33,955 bases of DNA, from assembly GCA_946494015.1 (NCBI GenBank), contig CAMMBL010000005.1, positions 1 to 33,955 on the forward strand. Reading direction: 5' to 3'. Of this stretch, positions 16,479 to 23,977 are shown one piece after another; position 1 is the stretch's first letter; the number at the start of each line of letters is the position of its first letter. The notes beneath the pieces were generated by a model that searched no databases, was not told the DNA's origin, and worked only from the letters and a program-made list of their open reading frames with translations. This stretch comes from an uncultured Mycoplasmatota bacterium (lineage in GTDB: Bacteria; Bacillota_I; Bacilli_A; RF39; UBA660). A program made the translations under genes and the position numbers.

Positions 16479-16916
16479 TTAATTTTTTTTCGTATTAATA
16501 TATTTATCAATATTTTTTTTATTATTTTTCTTTAAGTTTTCTATAAATTTAGGTTTAAATTGATCTAAATATTCAATAATTAAATCTGCATACTTTTCTA
16601 CATTTACATCTTTAACGATATCATTTAAATATTTACTTATACCTTTTTCTTTATTTATTCTATCTACATAAAACGCTAAATAATTACTATCACCTAATTT
16701 TTCTTTAGCAGCCTTAACAATAGATAATAATTCTTCTCTTGTAGCAGAATACCGTGCTTTAAAGCCATTACATCTTGAAAACATTATTAAGACACAACCA
16801 ATAAATAACTTATCAGTACCATCGCTTGGTAATGTCTTTTTAGTAAACTCTATTAAGCTATCAATATTACCTTTTTCATAGTCATCATATAGTTCCATCA
16901 AAATTCTATTAATCAT
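16479..16916 (-). CDS. Hypothetical helical protein, 145 residues
   Basis: Unrecognised, mostly helical, cytosolic protein: MINRILMELYDDYEKGNIDSLI at the start, CNGFKARYSATREEL in the middle and a very lysine/asparagine-rich tail (ENLKKNNKKNIDKYINTKKN). No signal peptide or transmembrane segment. It begins 16 bases after the membrane protein gene 16933-17967, with AGGAAGTG upstream, and the two probably form an operon. No function can be assigned. Confidence 0.7.
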   Translation of the reverse strand: MINRILMELYDDYEKGNIDSLIEFTKKTLPSDGTDKLFIGCVLIMFSRCNGFKARYSATREELLSIVKAAKEKLGDSNYLAFYVDRINKEKGISKYLNDIVKDVNVEKYADLIIEYLDQFKPKFIENLKKNNKKNIDKYINTKKN

Positions 16917-16932
16917 ACCATTAACACTTCCT

Positions 16933-17967
16933 TTAATTACTAAATGTTAAGCCATCATCATTACTAACTAACTCTATATCTTTTAAATCATTACCATCTG
17001 GAACAGATACATCCAAAACTAACTTATCGCCTTTAAGACGAGGTGTATTATTAATATAATAGTAATCTAAACTACCATAACCATTTATAGTAATAGAAAC
17101 ATCACTAAAAGACTTCCCACCATCAGTAGTAACTAAGAACTTTTTATATCTATCATCTTTACCTAATAATCCTAAATCAAAGATAAAACCAATATTCTCA
17201 TTAACAAAAGTAACATCACACCCTCTATTTACAATTAAATATTTATCTTCATTTTTTAAAATATTTTTAAAACTTAAACCATTATCAGTAGATTTTTCTA
17301 CAACAATTACATCTTTACCTGCTAAAGCTGTATCAATAATTCTTACTCTAATTATATCAGTCTTATTAAATCTATTTTCATCTAAAATACTTGATAAAAA
17401 GCTCTTTATTGTTGTAGAACCATAACTACCATTTTTAACATCCATTACTTCTATTTCTTCTTCAATATTTTGACTATATGTATAATTGATTAAATTTCCT
17501 TCATCATCAAAAAACTCTGTCATTGAATAATTTTTTTTACTAATATTTTTATCATAATACATCTTCTTCTTTAAAATATTTCCTCTAACAAAAGGATTAA
17601 TATAATCATAATACAACACTGTATCTCTATTTAAAAATCTACTTCTTGTTTCTACCATCTTTTTATTATATAAAGTTACTTTATTTTCACTATCTCCTAA
17701 AAAATACCCTAAGATTAAGAACAATAATATAACAGTAACTATCTCAATAAATAAATATGAAGTAAAAAGCTTAATTTTCGCCTCTTTCTTTGTTTTATAT
17801 ATACTTACAATACCTAAAACTATAGTTATTAAAATTATTATAATAGAAACAAGTTTAATAATACCAAAGTAAGTATAATTATAATGAGCAAGTACTAGGT
17901 AACCAATAAAATATAATATTACATAAATAACTCCATAAAATAAAGGACTTTTTAATAAGTTTTTCAT
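16933..17967 (-). CDS. Membrane protein with extracytoplasmic sialidase-like beta repeats
   Basis: The ATG at 17967 (MKNLLKSP), with AAAGGAG 10 bases upstream, is preferred to the upstream TTG used by the track; this gives about 344 residues. Three or four transmembrane helices occupy roughly residues 8-105. A large polar domain follows, probably outside the cell. It contains BNR/photosynthesis-stability-factor-like repeats: STDNGLSFKNI, TTDGGKSFSDV and SNDDGLTFSN fit the S-x-D-x-G-x-x-F Asp-box pattern. Asp-box repeats mark beta-propellers of sialidases and related folds, but three repeats are too few for a full propeller, and no catalytic residues can be assigned. A TATAAT at 17990-17995 (minus) may be its -10, with a poor -35. 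A binding or sensing role is only a guess. Confidence 0.75.
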   Translation of the reverse strand: MKNLLKSPLFYGVIYVILYFIGYLVLAHYNYTYFGIIKLVSIIIILITIVLGIVSIYKTKKEAKIKLFTSYLFIEIVTVILLFLILGYFLGDSENKVTLYNKKMVETRSRFLNRDTVLYYDYINPFVRGNILKKKMYYDKNISKKNYSMTEFFDDEGNLINYTYSQNIEEEIEVMDVKNGSYGSTTIKSFLSSILDENRFNKTDIIRVRIIDTALAGKDVIVVEKSTDNGLSFKNILKNEDKYLIVNRGCDVTFVNENIGFIFDLGLLGKDDRYKKFLVTTDGGKSFSDVSITINGYGSLDYYYINNTPRLKGDKLVLDVSVPDGNDLKDIELVSNDDGLTFSN

Positions 17968-18132
17968 AAGTATCAAACTCCTTTATCTAATTATACTATC
18001 TTTTTTAATACTTTAACATAATTATTATTTTTAACTTAGCTCTTTTGATATATACTATACTTTACTATATAATGTTTGTGAATCACTTAAAGCATGAATA
18101 TGTGTAGGGTGATGTCTAATTAATATATCTAA

Positions 18133-18152
18133 AGTGTTCAAATTTGAACACT
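18133..18152. repeat. 20-bp perfect palindrome
   Basis: AGTGTTCAAATTTGAACACT is a perfect 20-base palindrome between the BceB-like permease terminator and the 17967 gene. With no loop it is a better candidate for a dimeric repressor operator than for a terminator. No adjacent promoter could be fixed. Confidence 0.7.
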
Positions 18153-18178
18153 AAAAAAGCCCGCCAGATTTGACGGGT
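18153..18178 (-). terminator. Terminator of the first BceAB-like operon
   Basis: On the minus strand CCCGT-CAAATCTG-GCGGG is followed by CTTTTTT, 10 bases after the permease stop (18188). Its GC-rich stem stands out from the AT-rich background. Confidence 0.85.
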
Positions 18179-18187
18179 TTAAATATA

Positions 18188-20248
18188 TTATTCTTTAATT
18201 ATTCTCTTACTACAGTAATAAGTAATTAATAAGTAACCACCATATATTACTACAAGGAATACTGCTGTTAAAACTATGGCAAGTAATAAGCTCTCATTAC
18301 CAAAGGTTTCTAAGATATAATTACAGAATATTATACCAAAGATAGAATGGATAATGGCAACTACAAGTGGTGCTAGGAAAAATATCGCTATTTGTCTAAA
18401 TAAAGCTTTATTAATAAGTTTCTCATCAGCCCCAATTTTCCTTAACATCTTAAATCTTTCTTTATTTTCAGTCGCTTCACTTAACTCTTTTAAAGCAAGT
18501 ATTGCAGCACTACTTATTAAGAAAATTACTCCAAGATATAGACCAATAAAGGTAACTAAAGCTCCAAGTCCTACACTACCTTCATATATAGAAAGTCTTG
18601 TACTAGCATCTAATGTCGATCCAATATTTTCAAGGGCATCACTTTTACTAATTAAAAGATTTTCTATCTCTTGTTTCTCATCATCTGTATCAGCTTTATA
18701 GTTAGCATATAAATATTCTTTTTCTACAGTTAAATTACTAACGGCATTATCTGGTACAATAAATATTCCATCATTAACATGACTATTAGATATCTCTAAG
18801 AAACCATCCATACATTTATCATATTTAGGATAATAGGTTTTACCATCAATAGTAATAGGTGTATCAATGGCTAAAGCTGCGTTTCTAACGCCAACCATAC
18901 TATCATAGTCTGCTATTACTAGATATTCATCATTATCTAATGTATGAGTATCAAGTCCAAGTATTTTAGCGACTTTATTATAATCACTTACTGTAACAAT
19001 TTCTTCTATAGCATCATAAGTCATAAATGGATATTTCTCTTTCATATAACTGTAAGTATTACCTAACGTATCTTTTAAAGTAAGATTGGGGGTAGCATAA
19101 GTATTAATATCAACTATATTTTTATAGTATTCATTTATATTAAAACCTATGCTATCTAAATCATCTTTAATACTTAGATAAGAATTATTAATTTGTGCTT
19201 CACTATAGCCATATTCTTCCATATATTCTCTTGGTATATTTTTGGTTTTAGCAAGCTGTATATCAACAGGTGCTAACTCTTTTAAGTTCGCTGTCATAGC
19301 ATTTTTCATTGACATACAACTTGAAAAGACACAGATTGTTACAAAAAGCATTAAACATATAACTGTCATTGAAAACACTGTAGTATTAATCTTGCTACTA
19401 AACTGTTTTATCGTAAAACTATTTAGTCCTTTATAATAGAACTTCTTAAAGTGTTGTAATACTCTTAAGACAAGTCCTGATAATGAAAAAAATAGTAAAA
19501 ATGTTCCTAAGGCACCAAGACCTATAATTAAGAATATTCGCCATGTCTCTCTTAGGTTATCTACACCAACAGTTACAGAATAATAAGAGTATCCTAATAT
19601 AGCAACAGCTACTATAAAGATATCTATACAAAGATATGGATTTTTTAATTTAACAGTTTCTGTTTTTCTATTAGCATTTATTAAATCTATCAACTTACAC
19701 CGTGAAACGCTAATAGTATTAAATATCATTACAAGTAAATACATGATACCAAAGTAAATAATGGTCTTGAAAATAGCATTAGTACTAATAACAAAAGTAA
19801 ACTCTGTAAGATCAGCTTCAAACATATTAGCAACGATAACACTCATAACTTGTGATAGGACACATCCTAATAATAATCCTACTATAAGTGATAATAAGCC
19901 AATTAAGAATGTTTCTAATACTAATATTTTAGATATTTTTCCTTTACTCATACCAAGAGTCATATAAATACCAAACTCTTTATTCCTTCGTTTCATTAAA
20001 AATCTTGATGCATAAATTATAAGAAAGCCTAAAACAAAAGAAACAAAGACAGATACTCCACTTAACATATTTAACATTAAATCTATGATATCTTTAGTAC
20101 TTTCAGATACCTTCATCATCGCTGTTTGTGAGTCTATTGCATTAAATACATAGAATATAGCAACCCCAAGTACTAAAGTAAAAAAGTAAATAGCATAATC
20201 ACTTATACTTTTCTTAATATTTTTAAAAGCTAGTTTAAAGAGCATCAT
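18188..20248 (-). CDS. BceB-type ABC transporter permease (module 1)
   Basis: A 686-residue FtsX/MacB-superfamily permease of the peptide-resistance type. About ten transmembrane helices are predicted: four N-terminal, two pairs near residues 205-310 and the last three from about 560. A large extracellular domain (about residues 320-555) lies between helices 7 and 8, the BceB hallmark that recognises antibiotic-bound lipid intermediates. The N-terminal motif FKLAFKNIKKSISDYAIYF and RRNKEFGIYMTLGMSKGKI are typical. With its ATPase it should free undecaprenyl-pyrophosphate-type targets from peptide antibiotics and signal to the adjacent kinase. It overlaps the ATPase gene by 14 bases and ends at a strong terminator. 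Its ligand is not predictable. Confidence 0.93.
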   Translation of the reverse strand: MMLFKLAFKNIKKSISDYAIYFFTLVLGVAIFYVFNAIDSQTAMMKVSESTKDIIDLMLNMLSGVSVFVSFVLGFLIIYASRFLMKRRNKEFGIYMTLGMSKGKISKILVLETFLIGLLSLIVGLLLGCVLSQVMSVIVANMFEADLTEFTFVISTNAIFKTIIYFGIMYLLVMIFNTISVSRCKLIDLINANRKTETVKLKNPYLCIDIFIVAVAILGYSYYSVTVGVDNLRETWRIFLIIGLGALGTFLLFFSLSGLVLRVLQHFKKFYYKGLNSFTIKQFSSKINTTVFSMTVICLMLFVTICVFSSCMSMKNAMTANLKELAPVDIQLAKTKNIPREYMEEYGYSEAQINNSYLSIKDDLDSIGFNINEYYKNIVDINTYATPNLTLKDTLGNTYSYMKEKYPFMTYDAIEEIVTVSDYNKVAKILGLDTHTLDNDEYLVIADYDSMVGVRNAALAIDTPITIDGKTYYPKYDKCMDGFLEISNSHVNDGIFIVPDNAVSNLTVEKEYLYANYKADTDDEKQEIENLLISKSDALENIGSTLDASTRLSIYEGSVGLGALVTFIGLYLGVIFLISSAAILALKELSEATENKERFKMLRKIGADEKLINKALFRQIAIFFLAPLVVAIIHSIFGIIFCNYILETFGNESLLLAIVLTAVFLVVIYGGYLLITYYCSKRIIKE

Positions 20249-21002
20249 TTAAATCCCCTCCTAAAAGGGTTACTACATCAATTATCTCATCAAAAAACTC
20301 TTTTCGACTCTTATCTCCTCTTATAATCTCATTAAAGATCTTTCCATCTTTAATAAAGATTACTCTTTTTGCATAACTTGCTGTAAAAGCATCATGAGTA
20401 ACCATTAAAATAGTTGCATCAAACTCATCATTTAAATAATTAAAACTATCAAGTAACATCTTACTAGACTTAGAATCTAAGGCTCCTGTTGGTTCATCAG
20501 CAAGTATTAATTTAGGCTCTGTAATAATCGCTCTAGCACTAGCAACTCTTTGTTTTTCACCACCACTCATCTGATAGGGATATTTATTTAGAATATGACT
20601 TATTCCAAGTTTTTTAGCCGTATCTTTAACAAGCCTATCTATTTCTTTATAACCTTTATCTTGTATAGATAAAGCTAAGGCAATATTTTCATATGCAGTT
20701 AAGGTATCTAAAAGATTAAAGTCTTGAAAGATAAAACCCAATTCTTCCCTTCTAAACTTATTTAAATCATTTCCTTTTAGTTTAGTAATATCAACCCCAT
20801 TCATATAAATATGACCTGAAGTTACTCTATCAATAGTAGAAATACAGTTAAGTAAAGTAGTTTTACCACTACCAGATGAACCCATAATAGCGACAAACTC
20901 ACCTTTACTTACTTCAAAAGAAATATTATTAATCGCTTTAGTTAAACCACTTCTTGACCCATAATACTTCTCAATATTATCAATCTTTAATAAATTTGCC
21001 AT
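20235..21002 (-). CDS. BceA-type ABC transporter ATPase (module 1)
   Basis: A 255-residue ABC ATPase. Walker A is MGSSGSGKTTLLN (about residues 40-52), the Q-loop lies in FIFQDFNLLDTL, the signature is MSGGEKQRVASARA, Walker B is KLILADEPTGALD and the H-loop is MVTHDA. It energises the permease encoded immediately downstream, with a 14-base overlap implying coupled translation. The Shine-Dalgarno GAGGAGGAG is strong. A -10-like TATATT lies about 40 bases upstream without a matching -35, so the ABC pair may have its own activator-dependent promoter in the 72-base gap after the kinase gene. Confidence 0.96.
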   Translation of the reverse strand: MANLLKIDNIEKYYGSRSGLTKAINNISFEVSKGEFVAIMGSSGSGKTTLLNCISTIDRVTSGHIYMNGVDITKLKGNDLNKFRREELGFIFQDFNLLDTLTAYENIALALSIQDKGYKEIDRLVKDTAKKLGISHILNKYPYQMSGGEKQRVASARAIITEPKLILADEPTGALDSKSSKMLLDSFNYLNDEFDATILMVTHDAFTASYAKRVIFIKDGKIFNEIIRGDKSRKEFFDEIIDVVTLLGGDLNDAL

Positions 21003-21074
21003 AATTTCTCCTCCTCACAAAAGAAAATATACTACTATTTATGTCTTTTGTCGTTCGTTTAACCTTACAGAATC

Positions 21075-22082
21075 TTACTTTTTTGTAATATTATAAAAAT
21101 CTTTCTTATAAATTGTAATAATAACTTTAGTATATTTATCTATCTTAGAAGAAATCTCTATTTTATGACCAAGTTTTTCACATAACTCCTTACATAGATA
21201 AAGTCCCATACCTGTAGATTTAGAACTAGCACTTCTTCCATTATTACCTGTAAACGTCTTATTAAAGACTCTTGGTAAATCACTTTTACTAATACCTTTG
21301 CCATTATCATAAATACTAATAGTAACAAAGTTATCAAAGTCTTCACCACTTATTTCAATAACAGAATCTTTTTCTTTCTTATATTTAATACTATTACTAA
21401 CAATTTGATTAATAATAAACTCTAACCATTTAGAATCAGTTAATACTTTTAAATTACAATTATTAACTTTAAAATCTATATCTAAAGCAAGTAGATCATC
21501 TTTATTTCTTAATGCTACATTTTTAATAATTGTATCTAAATCCCATTCTTTAATTAAATAATCATTATTAGCATTTTCAATTCTTACATAATAAAGTATC
21601 TGTTCTACATAATCTTCTAATTCTTTTAATACTCTTAATACATTTTTATCTTTTCTATTCATTAAAGTAAGACTAGCAAGAGGAAGTTTAACTTCATGTA
21701 TCCATAACTCTATATATTCTTTAAAGTCATCCTGTTTCTTTTTTAATTTACTTATTAAATCATGTTCATTCTTATTAACTTCATCTAAAACATCATAAAG
21801 TATCTTACCTTCTAAAAAGTTAGGAACAAGCACCATCTCTATTAAAAGATATTTTTTATCTAAAGTGTTTAATTTATCAAGTAATTCATCATAAAACTTT
21901 CTTTTTCTAAAGTAATCATAAAGTAAAATGATAATAAAGATAACGACAGTGAAAACAGTTATAAAGATAATAATACTTCTAGTTAATTTTAAAGCTATTA
22001 AGAATAGTATTAATATGATTATATAAATAGCAAAGATTATAAAAGCATAAAGTTTATCTTTTAAATAAGTATTTAACTTCAT
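21075..22082 (-). CDS. BceS-type intramembrane-sensing histidine kinase (module 1)
   Basis: A 335-residue kinase with two closely spaced transmembrane helices (about 11-31 and 36-55) and essentially no extracellular loop, so it cannot bind a ligand outside the membrane. In this family stimulus comes from the cognate BceAB transporter. The phosphorylation box ELWIHEVKLPLASL places the histidine at H129. ATP-binding boxes follow: IVSNSIKY, IYDNGKGI, FTGNNGR and TGMGLYLCKEL. It overlaps the response regulator by 4 bases (ATGA), which also shows that UGA is a stop here. Confidence 0.95.
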   Translation of the reverse strand: MKLNTYLKDKLYAFIIFAIYIIILILFLIALKLTRSIIIFITVFTVVIFIIILLYDYFRKRKFYDELLDKLNTLDKKYLLIEMVLVPNFLEGKILYDVLDEVNKNEHDLISKLKKKQDDFKEYIELWIHEVKLPLASLTLMNRKDKNVLRVLKELEDYVEQILYYVRIENANNDYLIKEWDLDTIIKNVALRNKDDLLALDIDFKVNNCNLKVLTDSKWLEFIINQIVSNSIKYKKEKDSVIEISGEDFDNFVTISIYDNGKGISKSDLPRVFNKTFTGNNGRSASSKSTGMGLYLCKELCEKLGHKIEISSKIDKYTKVIITIYKKDFYNITKK

Positions 22083-22744
22083 TTTAATAAATATCCTTCT
22101 TTCTTTCTTGTAACAATAACATCAGAATATCCCATATCATATAGTTTTCCTCTTAATCTACTAATATTAACTGTTAGGGCATTATCATTTATATAAAGAT
22201 CACTATTCCATAAATAACTCATTAAATCATCACGAGCTACTATATTTCCTCTATTATTCAAAAGATAGGTAAAGATTAACATTTCATTTTTAGTTAAATA
22301 AAACTCATTATTATCTTTAACAACTATCCCCTTATTAGGATATATCTTTAAATCTTCATATTCTAAATAATCAAAGCTTTTCTTCATTCTTTTAAAGATA
22401 TTATTAATTCTAAGTAAAAGTATAGTCGGATTATATGGTTTAGTAATATAATCATCCGCTCCATAACTAATAGATAACACTTCATCTATTGTTTTATTGC
22501 TACTAGTTAGCATAATAACAGGAGTATTTATTTTATCATCTCGAAGATTTTTAAGTAAAGTTTCACCATTTAAATAAGGAATATTAATATCTAAAAGTAT
22601 TAAATCAGGATTTAGTTTAATAATTTCTTCTTTACTATTTTTAAAATCTGTTAATATTAAAACCTCATATCCTGAATTAGATAATAAGTTAGATAATTCA
22701 TCACATAAAGTTTTATCATCTTCTACAATTAATATTTTCTCCAT
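22079..22744 (-). CDS. BceR-type OmpR/PhoB response regulator (module 1)
   Basis: From the ATG at 22744 (MEKILIVEDD, preceded by GGGTGAG) this is 221 residues; the track's 13 extra residues come from an upstream codon and are not family-like. The receiver has the acidic pair in VEDD, phosphoacceptor D52 in LILLDINIP, the switch Thr/Ser in MLTSSN and Lys in ITKPY. A winged-helix DNA-binding domain follows, with NNRGNIVARDDLMSYLW and the recognition helix NALTVNISRLRGKL. It should activate the adjacent ABC genes when phosphorylated by the overlapping kinase. Confidence 0.95.
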   Translation of the reverse strand: MEKILIVEDDKTLCDELSNLLSNSGYEVLILTDFKNSKEEIIKLNPDLILLDINIPYLNGETLLKNLRDDKINTPVIMLTSSNKTIDEVLSISYGADDYITKPYNPTILLLRINNIFKRMKKSFDYLEYEDLKIYPNKGIVVKDNNEFYLTKNEMLIFTYLLNNRGNIVARDDLMSYLWNSDLYINDNALTVNISRLRGKLYDMGYSDVIVTRKKEGYLLK

Positions 22745-22922
22745 AAATCTCACCCAATAATAGAATATCAAAAAAAATAGCATTATGCATTAAAATTTGA
22801 TTAGTAACTAATATTAATTTATATTGTTTGTAGAAGATACGATAATTTCATTCTGTTACTTTTATAACGGGTATAGTGTCTCTTTAATTTTTTAAGTTTT
22901 TCTTGCATATTATTTAGTACTT

Positions 22923-23093
22923 ATGATATCTAAGTAGTAAGAGAAGTGAATATCATACCTCGGTATAATGCTGGGACATCCCCTTCTTTTAAAAGCTTTT
23001 AACAATACGTAATTAAAATGGTATATTAATACCGAGTAGTGCCAGAGAAAATTTAGAAGCCCCTGGTCATTTTATTTATAGGGTGGCATCTAA
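22923..23093 (+). ncRNA. Structured leader RNA upstream of an AbiF-like ORF
   Basis: The plus strand is dense in pairing: ATGATAT/ATATCAT, CTCGGTAT/ATACCGAG (8 bp, enclosing about 70 bases), and the mini-hairpin GGGACATCCC. Near the start codon TGCCA pairs with TGGCA, CCAG with CTGG, and CCCCT with the AGGG of the Shine-Dalgarno region, so alternative pairings are possible. It reads straight into the small ORF at 23094. Conserved structured RNAs are known upstream of AbiF-type (Abi_2) genes, and the position and shape fit that, but I could not compare with a covariance model. I see no other gene in 22745-23093. Confidence 0.55.
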
Positions 23094-23210
23094 ATGAAAG
23101 AATATATGAGTAATGAGCAATTAATTGATTATTTAATTTCTAAAAAAGTTAATGTTATTAATAAAGGAAGCATAAAGAAAATTGGAAATAATTACCGATT
23201 TCAATTATAA
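23094..23210 (+). pseudogene. N-terminal fragment of an Abi_2/AbiF-like abortive-infection gene
   Basis: A 38-residue ORF too short for the track: ATG after AGGGTGG, reading MKEYMSNEQLIDYLISKKV and ending NNYRFQL before TAA. The pattern (Q-L-I-x-x-L-x-S-K-x-V, a short gap, then NNYRF) resembles the first helical hairpin of Abi_2 proteins, which are usually about 300 residues and protect against phage. The rest of the protein is absent: no continuation is seen in any frame up to 23500. A retained leader and start with a lost body suggest recent deletion. The family call rests on a short stretch and on the leader RNA, so it is tentative. Confidence 0.45.
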
Positions 23211-23239
23211 CAAACATTTGCTAGTGTATATATTGACAC

Positions 23240-23263
23240 TTAAACATTTAAGCATTTAAACAT
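23240..23263. repeat. Three tandem 8-bp repeats
   Basis: TTAAACAT, TTAAGCAT and TTAAACAT follow each other exactly, then TTAGAC. A TTGACA (23233-23238) sits immediately upstream on the plus strand, so the repeats occupy the position of a promoter spacer and -10. They could be operator half-sites or slippage products. Confidence 0.6.
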
Positions 23264-23344
23264 TTAGACTGTACCTTGCCGTCTCTATTTTTTATTCTTT
23301 TCTTTATAGGAATAATATATGTTCTATTACTCATAGCAATGAAC

Positions 23345-23445
23345 TTAATAAAAATAGCACCATCCATTTTAGGATAGTGCTGTAACCTAGCAAATAAAGG
23401 CAAGCACTCAAGTAGAGTGTCCTTTTTTATGAGATTATCTCTCAC
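23345..23445 (-). ncRNA. Candidate small RNA, about 100 nt
   Basis: On the minus strand TTGCAT, a 16-base spacer and TATAGT would start a transcript near 23445. A stem-loop, AGCAC-TATCC... pairing with GGAT-GTGCT (arms 23356-23365 and 23372-23381), followed by ATTTTTATT, would end it. The track ORF 23248-23445 starts at the same place but has no Shine-Dalgarno and runs through this stem. On the plus strand GCACTC-AAGTA-GAGTGT plus six T (23404-23428) is a second terminator pointing the other way. The convergent arrangement is reminiscent of antisense-RNA pairs, but no toxin ORF was found. Confidence 0.35.
23404..23428 (+). terminator. Plus-strand terminator
   Basis: GCACTC-AAGTA-GAGTGT followed by CCTTTTTT. 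It would end any plus-strand transcript from the AbiF-like remnant or from the TTGACA at 23233. Confidence 0.6.
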
Positions 23446-23497
23446 TTACTTATACTATACAATAATTTTAAAATTATGCAACTACCAATATTTTCCA

Positions 23498-23977
23498 CTA
23501 ATCATTAGTAACTATTCCTAATATCTCTACATTATAAGTATTATCCCCTACTTTATAACTTACTTTATCTCCTACTTTTTTACCATAAATTGCAGAACCT
23601 AAAGGACTATTTAAGGTTATGCTATTATCATCGATATTACTATTAATATCACCAGTTAGAATATATTTTTCAACTGTATCATCATCTATAAATAATAACT
23701 CTACTTTCATATTAAGACTAACTGTGCCATTAGATTTCTTATCTACAATAACTATATCTTTTAACATGCTTTTCTTTTTATTATATTTTTGAAATAACTC
23801 GGCTTCCTTTCTCATAGCATCTTCATAAGCAAAGTTATCATGCCAGCCATCTCCATAAGCATCATCACTTACATATAAACTCATTAGTTTAGCATTGTCA
23901 TCTATTTCTTTTTTTATATCTTCAAGACTCTTTAAATAATTCTCATAACCCACTTTATCTAAATATATTTTACTCAT
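23498..23977 (-). CDS. GreA/GreB-family transcription elongation factor
   Basis: From the ATG at 23977 (MSKIYLDKVGYENYLKSLED), with GAGAGGAG 10 bases upstream, this is 159 residues, the standard Gre length; the track's earlier start is extra. The N-terminal coiled coil carries the acidic tip region GDGWHDNFAYEDA, comparable with GDLSENAEY of GreA, in which the acidic residues place Mg2+ at the RNA polymerase active site. The C-terminal FKBP-like domain has SPLGSAIYGKKVGDKVSYKVG. Gre factors enter the secondary channel and trigger cleavage of backtracked RNA. The gene overlaps the upstream HelD-type gene by 8 bases, so both act on RNA polymerase and are co-expressed. Confidence 0.9.
   Translation of the reverse strand: MSKIYLDKVGYENYLKSLEDIKKEIDDNAKLMSLYVSDDAYGDGWHDNFAYEDAMRKEAELFQKYNKKKSMLKDIVIVDKKSNGTVSLNMKVELLFIDDDTVEKYILTGDINSNIDDNSITLNSPLGSAIYGKKVGDKVSYKVGDNTYNVEILGIVTND

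Noticed and set aside
18354-19967. Plus-strand ORFs at 18354 (115 residues), 19242 and 19761
   Set aside because: Antisense to the module 1 permease, whose frame is conserved throughout.
21158-21349. Minus-strand ORF of 63 residues
   Set aside because: Alternate frame within the module 1 kinase gene, over its ATP-binding boxes.
23248-23445. Minus-strand ORF of 65 residues
   Set aside because: GTG start with no Shine-Dalgarno, running through a terminator-like stem and the 8-bp tandem repeats; no family resemblance. Kept only as a possible small RNA.
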